A DNA stretch of 64,000 nucleotides, taken from the NCBI RefSeq assembly GCF_001584145.1, contig NZ_CP013232.1:620001-684000 (forward strand), read 5' to 3'. This stretch comes from Collimonas fungivorans. Its GTDB lineage: Bacteria > Pseudomonadota > Gammaproteobacteria > Burkholderiales > Burkholderiaceae_D. The position numbers and the translations under genes were made by a program. Positions within the stretch are counted from its first letter, which is position 1; the number at the start of each line of letters is the position of its first letter. Positions 39,675 through 48,749 of the stretch are shown here, piece after piece. The notes under the pieces are model-generated. The model did not search any database and had not been told where the DNA came from. It worked only from the letters and a program-made list of their open reading frames with translations.

Positions 39675-39715
39675 CCTTGGCCCAGCCCGAGGGGTTCAGT
39701 CCAATTTAGGGTCAG
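39675..39715 (-). repeat. Right inverted repeat of the IS3-family element
   Basis: Reverse complement of the left repeat with four mismatches; ends TTTAGGGTCAG. Confidence 0.93.
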
Positions 39716-39883
39716 AATTCCACGCAATTCAACAACCAATGAAGGTATTTTCCGTTCAAGCGAGGATTTTGTTAATTAGGCGCGATATTGAATCATTTGC
39801 TTGTTTTTGTTGAATATAATCAGCTGGCCACTGCAGTCTCCAATCGAGCCAAGTTTCATCCAATTTACGTGTAGAGGTCTCTC

Positions 39884-39982
39884 ATGGATATCGACATTCA
39901 CGGATTTGATTTGGCCAAACGGGTGTTCCAATTACACGGCGCTGATCGTCACGGCTACCGTCCAAGGTGGAAAACGGGATAA
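39884..39982 (+). mobile_element. IS110-family transposase N-terminal remnant
   Basis: Thirty-two codons, MDIDIHGFDLAKRVFQLHGA plus DRHG, match the start of IS110/IS1111 transposases, including the catalytic Asp in GFDLAK. The frame runs into TAA at 39980; the rest is gone. Confidence 0.75.
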
Positions 39983-40125
39983 CTGAGTGGGGACAGGCAC
40001 TATGCGCGGCGCTCGACGTAATGTTGGCGTGGGCTTTGCAACGCGGGAAATAACAATACAAGTTTGATGATGCACGTCTGCGGATTGGTCAACCAATCAT
40101 TGATCACTTGAGTTTGATCCGACTC

Positions 40126-40587
40126 CTAATGAAGGGCACCCGTGTCTATTCTATCTACAGTATAGCCAATAGGTAGCCACTGAGCACCTGTCTGGACAAG
40201 GGATATTTTCTCTACCGCGACCGGAATCTTGTCCGAACGTGACGCAAATACCACGTTTAGATATTCTCCCGGGGGTAGATTGGCGGGATTCGGAACGCGG
40301 ACGACTTGTGCCCATTCGCGTCCAGTAATGCGTCCATTCCGAGTTTGCGTCTCCGTCAGGAATTTTTCCCACTGCTCCTTGCTAATGTTATTTTTCATGG
40401 TGGGGCCGCTTAAACTCCACATGCGGTCGGCCTGCTTCGAATCTGACAACGCCGCCCATTGCATGGCCGTATTTACCGCGGCATCCAGCGAAGGTAGCGA
40501 TGTTTGAGCAAAAGCCGGGGCACTATTCAACATTCCACCAAGGCACAGCAGGCCTGCACATCCAAGTCGTTGTATTGATGAGATCAT
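40126..40587 (-). CDS. Secreted DUF4019 protein (downstream copy)
   Basis: About 153 residues from ATG 40587 (an ATG at 40623 would add 12). A signal peptide (LGCAGLLCLGGMLNSAPAFA) precedes a DUF4019 domain: AVNTAMQWAALSDSKQADRM, MKNNISKEQWEKFLTETQTR, GEYLNVVFAS and WLPIGYTVD. Function of DUF4019 is unknown; members are small exported proteins. It lies about 400 bp downstream of the OmpA-like gene on the same strand and is a paralogue of the protein at 46396-46959, so two copies flank the adhesin and OmpA genes. Confidence 0.85.
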   Translation of the reverse strand: MISSIQRLGCAGLLCLGGMLNSAPAFAQTSLPSLDAAVNTAMQWAALSDSKQADRMWSLSGPTMKNNISKEQWEKFLTETQTRNGRITGREWAQVVRVPNPANLPPGEYLNVVFASRSDKIPVAVEKISLVQTGAQWLPIGYTVDRIDTGALH

Positions 40588-40623
40588 GTTTTTCTCGCAA
40601 AATAATAGGCAAAGCATTGTCAT

Positions 40624-40983
40624 AAACCGCTTCTTTCGATCTCAAGAGTACTAAAAATTTGGCCGGAGAAAAGTGGAAGTATGTTTTTTAGCCCCACCTT
40701 TCCCACAATACACGTTAGTTTTCAACAATGCGCCGAAATTCTTTAGCTTGTTCTCATCTCATCTCATCTCGCCGAGACGATCAAGTCGATCAAGTCGATC
40801 AAACTCGTGACTACGGATCATCAAGGCAACCGACGAAGCCGCATCCTCTATAACCCGTTGCAGGAAGGTAACCACTTGCCAGCGACATCAGCCTTTCGAT
40901 GCATGCATTCAGCGGCCTTCCTGCGATACCGCCGTTTAAGATGAACGAGTGTCGTTAAGTGACAGAACTCATTTCATCAGTAT
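40624..40983. other. 360-bp gap with short tandem repeats
   Basis: Around 40752-40805 there are small direct repeats (CTCATCT-type units and two to three copies of GATCAAGTC). No gene is recognised between the OmpA-like gene and the downstream DUF4019 gene, so the last gene may have its own promoter. Confidence 0.5.
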
Positions 40984-41802
40984 CTATTCGCTACTCACAT
41001 CCAATGTCACGCGCCGGTTAGGCTGCAGGCAGGCAATGACTGCGGCGCTTTTACCTGGGGCGCAAGTCGTCACCACCGGCTGGCTTGCGCCGACACCATG
41101 AATTTGTATCAGATTGCCGTCGATTCCTTGCGATCTCAGATAGCCACGTACAGTCGCGGCACGCGCCAGGGACAGACGCAGATTGCTGGCTTCAGAGCCT
41201 ATACGATCGGTATGACCGGTAATCGTAATTCTCTTCAATGCGGCGGTATTGCTTTTGATCTTGTCGCTCAAATCATCCAGCTGCTTGCGGCCAGCCGGCA
41301 GCATGTCGTCCAGATCCGAGCGGCCGAAAATGAACAATGTATCGGCAGATAAATCATAACGCCGCATTTTTTCCGGCTTTGCTGCGATCGGGACAACAAC
41401 AGGGGCAACTACCTTCTCCTTCAGAAAATCGGCGCATGCCGGATATTTCCAATATGTTTCGCGAACCAACTTGTCCTTATCGAACTGAACCTGGTACTGA
41501 CAAGTAACAACCCCTCCGTTCTGACGAAAATTGAAGATGTAGTTCCAGACTTTCACCCCAAAAACTCCTTCATGGAAGTGAGGTGGCCCAAGCAAGTCGT
41601 ACATCTGATTTTTTGTCAAACCTGGGCCAACATTGCGCAAGTTCTCAACAGATACAAAGATTCCTTCTTTATGCATGGCAGAATCTCGGTCGGGAAACTT
41701 GACTTCTGTACTTTGCGCGAATGCCAAACCAGCTGCAATTGCCAGAAAAACAGCGAGCATCGTTTTCGGCACACTCCGCACGTCCATCGATCGTTGTTTC
41801 AT
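40984..41802 (-). CDS. OmpA-family protein with BamE/SmpA-like N-terminal half
   Basis: 272 residues from ATG 41802, which has GGAGAAAAAT upstream. A signal peptide (MLAVFLAIAAGLAFAQS) leads to a small BamE-like fold (VGPGLTKNQMYDLLGPPHFH, VWNYIFNF), then a linker and a C-terminal OmpA peptidoglycan-binding domain: TLFIFGRSDLDDMLPAGRKQ, ITGHTDRIGSEASNLRLSLA and QPNRRVTLDV. The Asp/Arg pair that binds diaminopimelate (TDRIGSEASN, RR) is present. It should anchor in the periplasm to the cell wall. The place directly after a YadA-like adhesin suggests it helps assemble or stabilise that adhesin in the outer membrane. Confidence 0.92.
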   Translation of the reverse strand: MKQRSMDVRSVPKTMLAVFLAIAAGLAFAQSTEVKFPDRDSAMHKEGIFVSVENLRNVGPGLTKNQMYDLLGPPHFHEGVFGVKVWNYIFNFRQNGGVVTCQYQVQFDKDKLVRETYWKYPACADFLKEKVVAPVVVPIAAKPEKMRRYDLSADTLFIFGRSDLDDMLPAGRKQLDDLSDKIKSNTAALKRITITGHTDRIGSEASNLRLSLARAATVRGYLRSQGIDGNLIQIHGVGASQPVVTTCAPGKSAAVIACLQPNRRVTLDVSSE

Positions 41803-41884
41803 ATTTTTCTCCAAGGGATACATATCAATTTTGAATATCGCGATGTCACGGCTCGAACAATTCGGATCGAGTCGTGAAGTTGCT

Positions 41885-44800
41885 TTACCACTGGAAGCCG
41901 GCTCCGATCACCCCACCTGTTTTACCGCGGCTGCTAGTTGTGGCAGCGGCTTTGTAAATCCAGCTGCCGTTCTCGGAAATAGTTGAAATTCCTAAAGCCA
42001 AACCAGTTTGCCCTTGATAGGTACTACCAGCCACCGCTACCATATTTTTCCCTGGGGACGTTGGCTGCGGTAGCCCCGCCACTGCCATCGCTGCAGCAGT
42101 ACCGCCATCAGCATCGCGTCGATTCGAATCGATTTCTCCTTGTATATTTTGCAGCTTGCTATCGGTGTACTGATTAGCTTGCGATACAGCGCTGCTTACA
42201 CCGGCATTCAATTGCGAGACATTGACTGCATCGTTGTTTGCTACTCCGCTGGCAATGTTATGCAATTGGGCGGGAGCGCCGCCCGGGTTCACCGTTACGC
42301 TGGTTTTCCCAGTCTGATCATAAGTCACCGCGTTGGCAGTGTTGGTAGGGCCGGTCGAGGTCCCTATCAGGCTGGCAACGGCCATGAGTTGGCTGACATT
42401 GACAGCATCGGTAGCCGCCACACCCGCCGCCACGCCGGTGATCTGCCGATTGCCGACATTGATTTCGCCTACTGAAGATTGCGTTGTTTTCAACGCGTAC
42501 CCGACATAGTTGGTGAGGGCGCCTACGCTGGTAGCGGATCCGGCGCCCAGTGCAACGCTGTTGGCAAAGTTCGCGGTAGATCCCGTGCCCAGAGCCATCG
42601 AATTCGTTGCGCTGGCGCTTGCTGTCGGACCAACTGCCACACTGTCAGTGCCCGTAGCCGTACTATCAGCCAATGTCGAACTTGCGTGGAAGTACTTGAT
42701 GCCGGTACCGTTGTTGACGATGTTATCGAGGGCAGTGTTGGTGGCATACAGCTGGCTGCCGTTGACGGCGTCAGTGCTAGTGGCACTCAGGCGGCCGGCA
42801 GCGACATTGGTGATCGTACGCTCCGCCCCAACTGAACCCACGCTTACCGTGCTGGTTGGTGCGGTGCCGGCAAACGTGTAGGACGTGCCATTAAGTGTTA
42901 CCCCAGTGGTGGCCACAGCCGCCGCAGTGGTACTGCCTGCTCCCAATGCCACCGATCCGGCATTGGTCGCTACCGCACCATTACCCAACGCCATTGAATT
43001 GGCGGCAGTGGCGCTAGCGAGTGGGCCCACTGCGATACTATCTGTCCCGCTGGCAGAGCTGTCGGCCAGTATCGAATTGGCATGGAAGTATTTGATACCA
43101 CCGCCGTTGGTGATGTTGCCGATGGCGGTTGTGTTGCTCGTAACCTGGGCATTGGTTGCGAACAGTTGCGAGCCGTTGACCGCATCAGTAGATGCCGCCG
43201 ACAACTGGCCGGCAGCGACATTGGTGATTTGACGTTCCTGACCCGCCGAACCCACACTGACCACGCCCGCTGGCGTCGCACCAGCGAAGGTGTAGGCTGT
43301 GCCGCCAATCGTGGCGCCGGCAACCGGTACCGCTGCTGCCGTAACAGTCGAACCCTGGCCCAAGGCGACGTTAGAACCAGTCAAGCCGCTGCTGATGCTG
43401 GCGCCTTGGCCAAGCACGGTGGAATTCGCGACACCGTTGTCAGTGGCCTGATTACCGAACACCGTCGAGGCCCCACCCGTAGCCGAAGCGCCGAAGCCAC
43501 CTGCCGAAGCATTCGCTCCTGACGATACCGGTTGGGCCGATGTTACCGAGTTATCCGAAACAAATGGCCCCGTCTTGCCGTTGGTGACGTTATTGACTGT
43601 CGTGCCAAGACTGGTCACTGCCGTGTCGGTGGCAAACAACTGGCTGCCGTTCACCGCATCGGTGCTGGTCGCAGTAATACGAGCTGCAGCCACATTGGTA
43701 ATAGTGCGTTCGCTACCCAATGCTCCTACACTCACCGTGCTGGTGGGCGTAATACCTGCATAATTGTATGTCGTGCCGTTGATGGTACCGGTTGCTGTCG
43801 CTACTGCCGCTGCCGTCGTCGAACCTGCGCCCAAGGCGACGGCACCTGCATTGGCCGCAGTTGCACCCGTGCCCAGAGCCATCGCATCGATGGCGCTGGC
43901 GCTGGCAGTAGGGCCTACAGCTATGCTGTCGGTTCCCGTGGCGCTGCTATCCGCCAGGGTTGAATTGGCGTGGAAGTACTTGATGCCGCCACCGTTGGCG
44001 ATATTGTTGATGGCCGTTGTGTTGCTCGTAACCTGGGCATTGGTTGCGAACAGTTGCGAGCCGTTGACCGCATCAGTAGATGCCGCCGACAACTGGCCGG
44101 CAGCGACATTGGTGATTTGACGTTCCTGACCCGCCGAACCCACACTGACCACGCCCGCTGGCGTCGCACCAGCGAAGGTGTAGGCTGTGCCGCCAATCGT
44201 GGCGCCGGCAACCGGTACCGCTGCTGCCGTAACAGTCGAACCCTGGCCCAAGGCGACGTTAGAACCAGTCAAGCCGCTGCTGATGCTGGCGCCTTGGCCA
44301 AGCACGGTGGAATTCGCGACACCGTTGTCAGTGGCCTGATTACCGAACACCGTTGAGGCCCCACCCGTAGCCGTGGCGCCGAAGCCACCTGCCGAAGCAT
44401 TCGCTCCTGACGATACCGGTTGGGTCGATGTTACCGAGTTATCCGAAACAAATGGCCCCGCCTTGCCGTTGGTGATGTTATTGACTGTCGTGCCAAGACT
44501 GGTCACTGCCGTGTCGGTGGCAAACAACTGGCTGCCGTTCACCGCATCGGTGCTGGTCGCAGTAATACGAGCTGCAGCCACATTGGTAATAGTACGTTCG
44601 CTGCTCAATGCTCCTACACTCACCGTGCTGGTGGGCGTAATACCTGCATAGTTGTATGTAGTGCCGTTGATGGTACCGGTTGCTGTCGCTATTGCCGCTG
44701 CCGTCGTCGAACCTGCGCCCAAGGCAACATCGTTTGCATTGGTAGCGATCGCGCCGGAACCCAGGGCTACGCCCTTCGCGGCGGATGCCGTAGCGGTATC

Positions 44801-46285
44801 GCCCAACGCAATGCCGCCGGCGGCCGAAACTGTGGACGCATTACCCAACGCCACCGAACCTTGGCCTGTCGCTGTGTTGCCGCTACCTTGCGCCAACGCA
44901 CCGTTGCCATTGGCGGTGTTGTTCGCACCCACTGCGACAGCACCGGTGCCGGTGGCTGAATTTGGATCACCAATCGCTACCGCACCATTGCCGCTTGCTG
45001 TCTGCTGACTACCGATTGCTACCGCGCCTGTACCACCGGTCACGTTCGACTTGTAGCCGATCGCGGTAGAACCCAAGCCGGCACCTGACGCTACTGACGA
45101 TGTATCGCCAATTGCCACTGTGCTTGCCGCTCCGGCATTAGTGAAGCTACCCAAGGCTACCGCGCTCAGACCAGTAGCCTGCGACTGATTACCCACCGCC
45201 GTACTGCCGAAATTCGACGCTACCGTGCCGATCCCCAAAGCCGTAGCGTTGGTTCCGCTTGCAGTAGCACCCAGACCCAAAGCGGACGCCTGACCACCTG
45301 AAGCATTGGCCGTCGCACCGATTGCCGTGGAATTGCCTCCTGATGAGAGCGCATGATTACCAACCGCAGTACTATTGCCACCCGTCGCCGCAGAGGTCAC
45401 GCCAATCGCCGTGTCCTGCGCGCCGGTTGCTTTTGCCTGGTTCCCGATTGCCGTGGCATCGGTGTTGGAAGCGGCCGCTGCAAAACCGATCGCAACGCTG
45501 GTCGGGCCGCTAGAGACAGCGCTATGGCCGAGGGCTAAGCTATCCACGCCCGAAGACGCGGCATTGCCACCGATGGCCACTGTGTTGCCGCCTATCGCCG
45601 ACGCGCCAGCACCCAATGCGACATCATTGGCAATGGTGGCCGAGCCGCTGACGCCAGCAACCGCGCCGCTGCCCATGGCGATGCCATTGGTGTTGTAAGC
45701 AATCGTAGTTGAACCAACTGCAATGCTATTGGTACCGGAAGAGATTGCGCCTGTGCCAAGTGCCGTGCTAGAACCGCCTGTGGCCGCCGCAGCGGAGCCA
45801 AATGCCGAATCGCCGGTGTTGGTGGCTTTGGAATTCTGCCCGACCGCAGTGGCATTCGCGCCACTCACTACCGCTGCCCAGCCGACTCCGGTGCCATTAT
45901 TCCCAGTCACATTGACTTGTCTACCCAAGCCGACCGAGTTGGTCCCTGTCGCGGTGGAAGCATCACCGATGGCGACGCTAATATTCTGTGCATTGGCGCC
46001 GCTGCCGCCACCAATGGCAATCGAAAATGAGCCTGCTGTAGCTGGAGCGCTGCCGCCGGTGCCTGTTGCGGACGAGCCGCTTATCTGGTCAATCTGAATA
46101 GCTGTGCCAGCAAAAATGGGGCCGCTGAAAGCGAACAGGATCGCGGCTGCAATCGTGGTCAACAAACGTGATTTTCTTGGTGTCTGCGCCGAATGGCTGG
46201 ACTTTCCTTTGCCCGGCGTGAGTTCCGATACGACAATCCAATTGCCAAGCGCTTGACTATAAACAATCCGATAAGATTTATTCAT
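41885..46285 (-). CDS. YadA-like trimeric autotransporter adhesin
   Basis: Very large type Vc adhesin of 1466 residues. The N-terminus MNKSYRIVYSQALGNWIVVS is the extended signal peptide region (ESPR), followed by a hydrophobic core (LLTTIAAAILFAFSGPIFAG). The passenger is a long head of left-handed-coil repeats with the SxAxG pattern (for example TAIGNQAKATGAQDTAIG), interrupted by neck/stalk modules with ATSTDAVNGSQLFAT and FHA(N/S)S(T/I)LADS. The C-terminal YadA anchor (NRRDADGGTAAAMAVAGLPQ, then a four-strand barrel ending in GAGFQW) forms the trimeric pore. Two internal stretches are near-identical at 888-bp spacing. The OmpA-like gene follows by about 80 bp and two DUF4019 genes flank the pair. 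Confidence 0.96.
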   Translation of the reverse strand: MNKSYRIVYSQALGNWIVVSELTPGKGKSSHSAQTPRKSRLLTTIAAAILFAFSGPIFAGTAIQIDQISGSSATGTGGSAPATAGSFSIAIGGGSGANAQNISVAIGDASTATGTNSVGLGRQVNVTGNNGTGVGWAAVVSGANATAVGQNSKATNTGDSAFGSAAAATGGSSTALGTGAISSGTNSIAVGSTTIAYNTNGIAMGSGAVAGVSGSATIANDVALGAGASAIGGNTVAIGGNAASSGVDSLALGHSAVSSGPTSVAIGFAAAASNTDATAIGNQAKATGAQDTAIGVTSAATGGNSTAVGNHALSSGGNSTAIGATANASGGQASALGLGATASGTNATALGIGTVASNFGSTAVGNQSQATGLSAVALGSFTNAGAASTVAIGDTSSVASGAGLGSTAIGYKSNVTGGTGAVAIGSQQTASGNGAVAIGDPNSATGTGAVAVGANNTANGNGALAQGSGNTATGQGSVALGNASTVSAAGGIALGDTATASAAKGVALGSGAIATNANDVALGAGSTTAAAIATATGTINGTTYNYAGITPTSTVSVGALSSERTITNVAAARITATSTDAVNGSQLFATDTAVTSLGTTVNNITNGKAGPFVSDNSVTSTQPVSSGANASAGGFGATATGGASTVFGNQATDNGVANSTVLGQGASISSGLTGSNVALGQGSTVTAAAVPVAGATIGGTAYTFAGATPAGVVSVGSAGQERQITNVAAGQLSAASTDAVNGSQLFATNAQVTSNTTAINNIANGGGIKYFHANSTLADSSATGTDSIAVGPTASASAIDAMALGTGATAANAGAVALGAGSTTAAAVATATGTINGTTYNYAGITPTSTVSVGALGSERTITNVAAARITATSTDAVNGSQLFATDTAVTSLGTTVNNVTNGKTGPFVSDNSVTSAQPVSSGANASAGGFGASATGGASTVFGNQATDNGVANSTVLGQGASISSGLTGSNVALGQGSTVTAAAVPVAGATIGGTAYTFAGATPAGVVSVGSAGQERQITNVAAGQLSAASTDAVNGSQLFATNAQVTSNTTAIGNITNGGGIKYFHANSILADSSASGTDSIAVGPLASATAANSMALGNGAVATNAGSVALGAGSTTAAAVATTGVTLNGTSYTFAGTAPTSTVSVGSVGAERTITNVAAGRLSATSTDAVNGSQLYATNTALDNIVNNGTGIKYFHASSTLADSTATGTDSVAVGPTASASATNSMALGTGSTANFANSVALGAGSATSVGALTNYVGYALKTTQSSVGEINVGNRQITGVAAGVAATDAVNVSQLMAVASLIGTSTGPTNTANAVTYDQTGKTSVTVNPGGAPAQLHNIASGVANNDAVNVSQLNAGVSSAVSQANQYTDSKLQNIQGEIDSNRRDADGGTAAAMAVAGLPQPTSPGKNMVAVAGSTYQGQTGLALGISTISENGSWIYKAAATTSSRGKTGGVIGAGFQW
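43128..44733. repeat. Long direct duplication inside the adhesin gene, 888-bp period
   Basis: DNA at 43128-43845 recurs almost unchanged at 44016-44733, an in-frame offset of 296 codons. Only scattered base changes are seen (for example GTCGAGG/GTTGAGG and GAAGCG/GTGGCG). Both copies encode the ASAGGFGA-type head and the TDAVNGSQLFAT neck. Recombination between copies would lengthen or shorten the stalk by 296 residues without breaking the frame. Confidence 0.93.
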
Positions 46286-46395
46286 GATCTCCTCTGTTGA
46301 CGTTGGAGCGTTTCGCTGAAATGAGTCGGAGCGATCGCCTGGATGAAAATGAGGTGCGGCACTACAGAAAATAATTTTTGGAAATTTGCAGTGAG

Positions 46396-46959
46396 TTATT
46401 TCGCCGCCGCAGATGCTACGCCTGACTGATAGCCAACCGGGACCCAGCGCGCGTCTTTCCAGATCATGGAAACGCGCTCCCAGGAGGACGCCTTGGGATA
46501 GTCGGAAATGAAGGTGACACTGACGAATTCACCCCGAGGTAAACTCGGATTATCAATTTGATGTTCCATCGATTGCCAAATGCGGCGGCTGGGCGATGCT
46601 CCCAGTCGAATGCGCATATCGTTGACGTATTTGATCCAGGCGCTTTGCTCTGATTTTGATTTCATCAGCGCATCGCTTTCCTCCCACATCTGGCTGATCT
46701 GCTGGGTATCAGCCAAAGTTAGCCATTGCCGTGCCGTTTCCATCGCAGTATCCGCTGACGCAGATTGCGCTGAAACGGTGAGGGGGAAAAGAATAATGGA
46801 AAGGATAAGGAAAGTCAGCGTGACAAACTGGGACCATTTGCTTGGCTTGGTGAGACACAAGTCGTTCCAAACTGTGAGTCCGTTTGCGAAATTCAATTTA
46901 CGCAATGTGTCTCCCGCATGGAATGTTTTATCTATGCAAGTACTGTTGTTCGATTGCAT
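46396..46959 (-). CDS. DUF4019 protein (upstream copy) with signal anchor
   Basis: About 187 residues from ATG 46959 (GGGAG upstream); the frame extends to 47001. A longer N-terminus than its paralogue is followed by a hydrophobic stretch (FVTLTFLILSIILFPLTVSA) and likely cleavage after VSA. The DUF4019 domain follows: TAMETARQWLTLADTQQISQ, QSAWIKYVNDMRIRLG, GEFVSVTFIS and WVPVGYQSG. It is 110 bp upstream of the trimeric autotransporter on the same strand, so probably first gene of the cassette. Role unknown; an assembly or periplasmic protection role for the adhesin is an inference. Confidence 0.82.
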   Translation of the reverse strand: MQSNNSTCIDKTFHAGDTLRKLNFANGLTVWNDLCLTKPSKWSQFVTLTFLILSIILFPLTVSAQSASADTAMETARQWLTLADTQQISQMWEESDALMKSKSEQSAWIKYVNDMRIRLGASPSRRIWQSMEHQIDNPSLPRGEFVSVTFISDYPKASSWERVSMIWKDARWVPVGYQSGVASAAAK

Positions 46960-47178
46960 AAGGGAGCACTCCCAACAGGGTCGAATTGCGTACTGCAACA
47001 TTTCAAGTTCTCAAAGACAGAGGACCCGAATTCGAAGAAGTGAAATAAAGATTACTTTCTAAAAATCAATTTTTCCACAGAAATTTCAATTAATTAACAT
47101 TAATTAACAAATTGTGTTGGTTTACTGAGATGACCCCGACATCGCCAATGCGATCAAACCAATTTACATGCGAAGGCT

Positions 47179-47451
47179 TGTGATGGATATCCGACCGAAG
47201 ACACGGAAGCCTTTCTGGACGGCCATCTTGCCGCCTTCGCGTTTCTCGGTGGCGTGCCGCAATCGATTCTGTACGACAACACCAGGATTGTGGTCGCCAA
47301 GATATTGGGCGATGGCCAGTGTCGACGGACCCAGGCGTTTGCCGAGTTGCAGAGCTATTACCTGTTTGAAGACAAATTCGGACACCCCGCCAAGGGCAAG
47401 GTGGAAGGACTGGTGAGCATTTTTGCATTACGTTTCTGTCGTGATTTCTGA
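47179..47451 (+). mobile_element. IS21-family IstA transposase fragment
   Basis: The frame YPTEDTEAFLDGHLAAFAFL, GGVPQSILYDNTRIVVAKIL and FAELQSYYLFEDKFGHPAKG is the central rve region of IstA (YDNxK-like motif). Both ends of the gene are missing and there is no istB. It covers a different part of IstA from the fragment at 20194-20781. Confidence 0.78.
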
Positions 47452-47684
47452 ACGTAGAAAAATGTGATATCCAATAAATCTATAAGAAATACGGCCGCAT
47501 GCGCGCCGTCCTTGCCGCTATCGTAACTCCCTATTGGCCGCGCAGCGTGCCGCAGGACGACCTCGTAGAGAGATGGCTGACGCAGTGTGTTCGCGGCGAG
47601 TGCCGCCAATACATTGGACAGCAAGGTAGATCGGCAGATGAAACTGTATTGGCGATACTTGAGTAGCTCGAAGGTTGCTGAAAT

Positions 47685-48575
47685 CTACTCGAAGCGTTCA
47701 ACCAGAAAGTCGATTAAGGCTCGCACCTTCGTCGGCAGGAATCTTCTGCTTGAGTAGACAGCGTATATGGCATGCGCTCCCGCGTCCCAAGCCGGGAGCA
47801 CTGGGACCAGCAATTTTCGATCTATCGCGTCACTAACGAGATAGTCCGGCTGGCGTATGATACCGAGCCCTGCAATCGCTGCATTCACCAATACGGTACC
47901 GTTGTTCGCCCGAAACGTGCCAGAAACCCGTACCTTCTCTTCTGTACCATCACGCATGAATGGCCAGTCTCCTTCCTGAGATGAATACGAGTAGGTAAGA
48001 CAATTGTGGCTGGCTAGATCTTGCGGCAATTGCGGAACGCCTTGTTTTTTGAGGTAAGACTTCGACGCGCACACGACGATGCGAACATCGGCAATCTTGC
48101 GAGCTACCAGCCCAGGATCAACGCGAGGCCCCATTCGGATCGCGACATCGAATCCCTCTTCGACCAGGTCCACGACTCGGTCATTGAGAACGAGGTCCAC
48201 CTTGAGCCCAGGGTGCTTGCCCAAAAACTCAGTTACCAGCTGCCCCATGCCAAGCACGCCTAGTCCGACCGATGTGGCCACCCGCAAGGTTCCTCTGGGA
48301 ACCGAGGCTCGCTGAGCCGCGGAGGATTCAGCTTCTTCGATCATTGCAAGAATCTGTGATGACTGCTCGAGGTAGTCGGCGCCTGCCTCTGTCAAGGACA
48401 GTTTGCGCGTCGTGCGATTAAGCAGGCGCAAACCGAGGTGAGCCTCGAGCTGGGCGACATAGCGGGTCGCCATGCCACTCGATAGGCCCAGTTTCTCCGC
48501 AGCGCTCGCGAAGCTGCCTGCATTCACAACAGCGCTGAAGACACGCATGCCAGTTAGAACGTCCATGCGCATCAT
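47685..48575 (-). CDS. LysR-family transcriptional regulator
   Basis: 296 residues with the LysR winged helix at the N-terminus (FSAVVNAGSFASAAEKLGLS, then GMATRYVAQLEAHLGLRLLN) and a periplasmic-binding-like effector domain (VDLVEEGFDVAIRMG, ANNGTVLVNAAIAGLGIIRQ). Divergent from the SDR gene with 175 bp between, the classical arrangement in which a LysR protein controls its neighbour. Inducer unknown. Confidence 0.92.
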   Translation of the reverse strand: MMRMDVLTGMRVFSAVVNAGSFASAAEKLGLSSGMATRYVAQLEAHLGLRLLNRTTRKLSLTEAGADYLEQSSQILAMIEEAESSAAQRASVPRGTLRVATSVGLGVLGMGQLVTEFLGKHPGLKVDLVLNDRVVDLVEEGFDVAIRMGPRVDPGLVARKIADVRIVVCASKSYLKKQGVPQLPQDLASHNCLTYSYSSQEGDWPFMRDGTEEKVRVSGTFRANNGTVLVNAAIAGLGIIRQPDYLVSDAIDRKLLVPVLPAWDAGAHAIYAVYSSRRFLPTKVRALIDFLVERFE

Positions 48576-48749
48576 TATTGCATATTAGTAAGTAATATAT
48601 TGGATATTTTCTGGTTTATCTACTTTCCGTCGCATGATGTAATGTCCCCTCACGTTAAATGGGATGCGCGTCCGGCAAACCGGAGCGTGCAATGAGCAGG
48701 AACAATCGGGCGCTCCGCGGCCTGGTGGATTCAATACTAAGGAATCGAT

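Larger units (their letters stand above)
38411..39715 (+). mobile_element. IS3-family insertion sequence, 1305 bp
   Basis: Bounded by 41-bp inverted repeats at 38411-38451 and 39675-39715 that match at 37 of 41 positions (outer CTGACCC, inner TGGACTGAACCCCTCGGG). Contains orfA and orfB in the usual -1 arrangement. I see no convincing target-site duplication. orfA is damaged (see its entry), so the copy is probably not autonomous. Confidence 0.93.

Noticed and set aside
41983..46097. Many plus-strand frames of 60-180 codons opposite the adhesin
   Set aside because: Shadow frames produced by the repetitive adhesin sequence; the duplicated pairs merely follow the 888-bp repeat.
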